Source: an uncultured Pelagibacteraceae bacterium (GTDB taxonomy: Bacteria; Pseudomonadota; Alphaproteobacteria; Pelagibacterales; Pelagibacteraceae). From it: a stretch of DNA of 43,419 nt. Shown here one piece after another: positions 40,564-43,419 of the stretch (its first letter is position 1; every line of letters starts with the position of its first letter). The stretch lies in contig CACBRW010000007.1 of NCBI GenBank assembly GCA_902541745.1, positions 1-43,419 on the forward strand, given 5' to 3'. The notes beneath the pieces were generated by a model that had not been told where the DNA came from, made no database searches, and worked only from the letters and a program-made list of their open reading frames with translations. Position numbers and translations under genes: made by a program.

Positions 40564-41618
40564 TAGTAATTTAAATTTAAAGCAGCACCAACTGCTGGAG
40601 TTTGTTTTTTTGATCCTAAGTCTGAAATTAAACCATCATAACGTCCACCATTAATAATATTTTTTAATGATTTTTTGGATTTAATATCAATCTTAAAAAC
40701 CATTCCGGTGTAATATTCTAGTTGCCTTCCAAAGGATGCTGAAAATACTACATTTAATTTTGAAACCTTATTATTAGAGATTGGAAAATATTTTTGATCT
40801 ACAGCTAAATTTATTTTGTTTTTTTTAAAAAATTTATTTAACTCAATTGCTGCTTTATTTATGGGACATTTAATTTTTAAGAAATCTTTAATTATTTTTG
40901 AAACATTCTTTCCTTTACTAGCTCTTCTAGGATCTTTTATTTTCTGATCAAACCTTTTTAATATTTCATTAATTGTTCTTCCTGCAACAATATTTGATAA
41001 ATCCTCTTTAAGCATTTTCACGTAACGCTTTTTATCTATTTCGACAATTGTCGGATCTACATCTGAATTAGTTTCTAATCTTTTTAATAAATCATTAAAA
41101 TATTCTTCTCTCCAGAAGTGTCTGGATAATCGTAGCTTCCATCTCTTTGGAATATCCAATTTTGAAATTAACAAATTAAATATTTCAACATTTCCAATAG
41201 TAAGTGTTCCTGAAGAATATTTGATATTTTGAAGCGATTTAAGAGATGTATTTATAATTTCTTTATCATCATTTTTTTCATCCTTAGATCCTAAAATTTC
41301 AAATCCAATTTGATTTCTAATGATCGAATCTTTTTTGTTTTGTGATTTTCGATAAGCTTGACCACTGTAAAAAATTTTTTCTTTACCTTTTAAATTATTT
41401 TCTAAATATCTTAAACAAGATGCAATCGTCAAATCTGGTCTTAGACATAACTCACTTCCATTCTGATCAGTAAAAGAAAAGATAAATTTTCTAAAATTTT
41501 CTCCCGATCTTTGAACGATATGATTGGCCTCAATTACTGAGGGTAAATCAATATATTTAAAACCCCTAGATTTTACTGATCTAAGGATATTTTCAGATAA
41601 GTTTTTTGACTTCATCAA
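40563..41618 (-). CDS. hisZ: ATP phosphoribosyltransferase regulatory subunit
   Basis: HisRS-like without an anticodon-binding domain; LCLRPDLTIASCLRYLE, FYSGQAYRKS, YYTGMVFKI, GGRYDGLI; adjacent to short-form hisG. Confidence 0.9.
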   Translation of the reverse strand: MMKSKNLSENILRSVKSRGFKYIDLPSVIEANHIVQRSGENFRKFIFSFTDQNGSELCLRPDLTIASCLRYLENNLKGKEKIFYSGQAYRKSQNKKDSIIRNQIGFEILGSKDEKNDDKEIINTSLKSLQNIKYSSGTLTIGNVEIFNLLISKLDIPKRWKLRLSRHFWREEYFNDLLKRLETNSDVDPTIVEIDKKRYVKMLKEDLSNIVAGRTINEILKRFDQKIKDPRRASKGKNVSKIIKDFLKIKCPINKAAIELNKFFKKNKINLAVDQKYFPISNNKVSKLNVVFSASFGRQLEYYTGMVFKIDIKSKKSLKNIINGGRYDGLISDLGSKKQTPAVGAALNLNY

Positions 41619-42987
41619 TTAAATTTTCTTTTGGAAATGTTTTATTGTTTTCACCCTTAACACCTTTAAGGCTTTTTATAGTGACTGTATTTTCATTAAA
41701 TTCATTTTCACCGCATATTATTGCAACATCCAACTCACGTTTATTTGCTAGGGTTAGTTGCTTACCTAAATTTTTTTTTGTATCTAAAAAAATTTCAGCA
41801 TTGATATTATTATTTCTTAATAGATCTAAAATTTCATAATAACTTTTAAGATATTTTTCATCCATTACACAAACTAAAACTGGTTTTTGACTATCTACTT
41901 TTACTTGATCCAATTGCATTAAAGCAAATAACAATCGATCAACACCAAAACTAATTCCAGTACCTGGAATATCCACTCCTTTAAATCTCGAAATTAACTT
42001 GGCGTACGATCCCCCAGAACAGCAACTGCCTAAAGAAACTTCTTTACCTTTGTTATTTGTAACTTTTAAATTTAAATTGGTTTCAACAATAAATGAATCA
42101 TAGTACGAGAGACCTCTCACTATACAGAAATTGTTCCTAACTTGGTCTATGTTTTTTCCATAACCAAGTATTTTATATAATTCCTCTAATTCACTAATAC
42201 CCTCTTGAGATAATGGATTTTTTAATGTTTCTTTTAATTCTTTTAAATCTTTAATTTTTAAAAAATTAAGTATTTCAGACGCTTGTTCATCGTTTAAATC
42301 TGCACCTTTGGTAATTGCACCACTTATATCTTTTCTCTCTTTTTTAAGAAGATCTTCAACACCTTTTAAACCAAAACCTGGTTTATCTAATTTATCAATT
42401 GCCCTAATTACTTTTACTTGCTTTTCTTCTGATATTTTTAAATCATCTATTAATCCTTGAACTATTTTTCTGTTACTAATGTTAATTGTAAATTGATCTT
42501 TTTTTAGTCCACAATCTAATAAAGTACTTGATATTAAATTACAAAGCTCAGCATTTGCCTGAGCAGGATTAACATTTCCCACGATGTCAAAATCTGCTTG
42601 CATAAATTCCCTGTACCTTCCGTTACCAGGCTTTTCATTTCTAAATACATTTTGAATCGCATATCTTTTAAAGATTGATGGAAGCTCTTGATTATTTTGA
42701 GCAACAAATCTAGCTAGTGGGCTTGAGAGATCATACCTAAGAGTAATGCTTTTTTCTCCATCCTGAAATGAGAATACATCAGACATAGGATTAGCGTCAT
42801 CTTCTGCCAAAAAAGATCCTATATTTGAACTTATCTCAAACGAAGGGGTTTCCAGAGGCTCTGCTCCAAATTTAATAAAATTATTCTCAATAGCTTTTAA
42901 AAGCTTTTTTTTGAGAAGAAGTTTTTTATCCCAACGATCTTCAAATCCTGAAGGTAATCCAGGAATTAATTTTTTTTCTTTATTCAT
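41593..42987 (-). CDS. hisS: Histidine--tRNA ligase
   Basis: LRYDLSSPLARFVAQN, RNEKPGNGRYREFMQADFDIVG, GTGISFGVDRLLFAL; start set at MNKEKKLIPGLPSGF (42987) because the longer ORF runs into tRNA-His. Confidence 0.93.
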   Translation of the reverse strand: MNKEKKLIPGLPSGFEDRWDKKLLLKKKLLKAIENNFIKFGAEPLETPSFEISSNIGSFLAEDDANPMSDVFSFQDGEKSITLRYDLSSPLARFVAQNNQELPSIFKRYAIQNVFRNEKPGNGRYREFMQADFDIVGNVNPAQANAELCNLISSTLLDCGLKKDQFTINISNRKIVQGLIDDLKISEEKQVKVIRAIDKLDKPGFGLKGVEDLLKKERKDISGAITKGADLNDEQASEILNFLKIKDLKELKETLKNPLSQEGISELEELYKILGYGKNIDQVRNNFCIVRGLSYYDSFIVETNLNLKVTNNKGKEVSLGSCCSGGSYAKLISRFKGVDIPGTGISFGVDRLLFALMQLDQVKVDSQKPVLVCVMDEKYLKSYYEILDLLRNNNINAEIFLDTKKNLGKQLTLANKRELDVAIICGENEFNENTVTIKSLKGVKGENNKTFPKENLIDEVKKLI

Positions 42988-42992
42988 TCTTT

Positions 42993-43067
42993 TGGTACCC
43001 GGGCTGAGAGTCGAACTCAAACTTAAAGTTCCACAAACTTCCGTGCTAACCATTACACCACCCGGGC
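42993..43067 (-). tRNA. tRNA-His (GTG)
   Basis: Minus-strand GCCCGGG-TG-GTGT...GAAGT-TTGTGGA-ACTTT...TTGAG-TTCGACT-CTCAG-CCCGGGT-ACCA: complete cloverleaf, GTG anticodon, encoded CCA. Confidence 0.93.
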
Positions 43068-43242
43068 TTATCCTATTTGTTTTTATCTTATTTTATGTGG
43101 ATTTAAAATTATAATATAAATAAATAGCCTACTGGCTATGGAAACAGTTTCTGTGAGTACTTCTAAAAGTCTTTCTGTATGTAATATTTATATTCATGAG
43201 CAGTCTTTTAGACAAAAAAAATTAATATTCAAGGTCTAAATA

Positions 43243-43284
43243 GAAAAAGGACGTTTATCTATTTGATAGATAAAACGCCCTTTA
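43243..43284 (-). terminator. Rho-independent terminator of the cold-shock gene
   Basis: Minus strand AAAGGGCGTTTTATCTATCAAATAGATAAACGTCCTTTTTCTA: long stem followed by a T run. Confidence 0.8.
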
Positions 43285-43304
43285 AATTGAATTTACAAAA
43301 ACAG

Positions 43305-43419
43305 TTAATCTACTTTTTTTAAGTTAACTGCTGAAGGTCCTTTTGGTCCATCTTCGAGAGTGAATTCAAGTTTATCCCCTTCATTTATATATCTCATACC
43401 AGCAGCTTTTACAGCGCTA
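43305..43419 (-). CDS. Cold-shock (CspA-family) protein, partial (5' end outside window)
   Basis: Reverse strand: ...AVKAAGMRYINEGDKLEFTLEDGPKGPSAVNLKKVD*. Confidence 0.9.
   Translation of the reverse strand, partial: SAVKAAGMRYINEGDKLEFTLEDGPKGPSAVNLKKVD

Noticed and set aside
42988-43053. N-terminal extension of hisS (MVSTEVCGTLSLSSTLSPGTKR)
   Set aside because: Overlaps the tRNA-His gene; the family-like start is at MNKEKKLIPGLPSGF
1-43419. CRISPR arrays, prophage structural genes, transposases or integrases
   Set aside because: No regularly spaced repeats, and no ORF with such motifs was seen

Overview
This AT-rich window has the gene content and order of a SAR11 (Pelagibacterales-like) alphaproteobacterium. 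The core blocks are argJ-secA-accA; a tandem glycine riboswitch with malate synthase; recR-ybaB-dnaX-SRP RNA; pheA-kdsB; cytochrome c; argF-argD; gcrA; kdsD-lptC-lptB; aroA-cmk-rpsA-ihfB-pyrF-trpFBA-accD-folC; trxA; and hisG-hisZ-hisS-tRNA-His-csp. Between trxA and hisG (about 29.2-39.9 kb) lies an accessory island. One part of it is a DNA exonuclease module (ExoI-like, RecB/MGME1-like exonuclease, RmuC). The other part is a tightly packed, apparently uncharacterised restriction/defence-like operon: a paraMORC-type GHKL ATPase, an unknown 'FNYTGR' protein, a DUF6339-like protein with a C-terminal McrA-associated-like region, a Vsr-like endonuclease and several small proteins. A C5-cytosine DNA methyltransferase is divergently transcribed from it. 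A higher-GC, ORF-poor segment inside the operon (about 37.85-38.06 kb) has several long-range complementary stems and is a candidate structured RNA. Separately, at least nine single-base insertions, each explained by one extra base in a poly-A tract of the coding strand, break argJ, secA (four times), rpsA, trpF, folC and the paraMORC gene. This is most simply a homopolymer sequencing artefact, and it should be corrected before annotation. Family calls come from motif recognition by eye; no database search was run.
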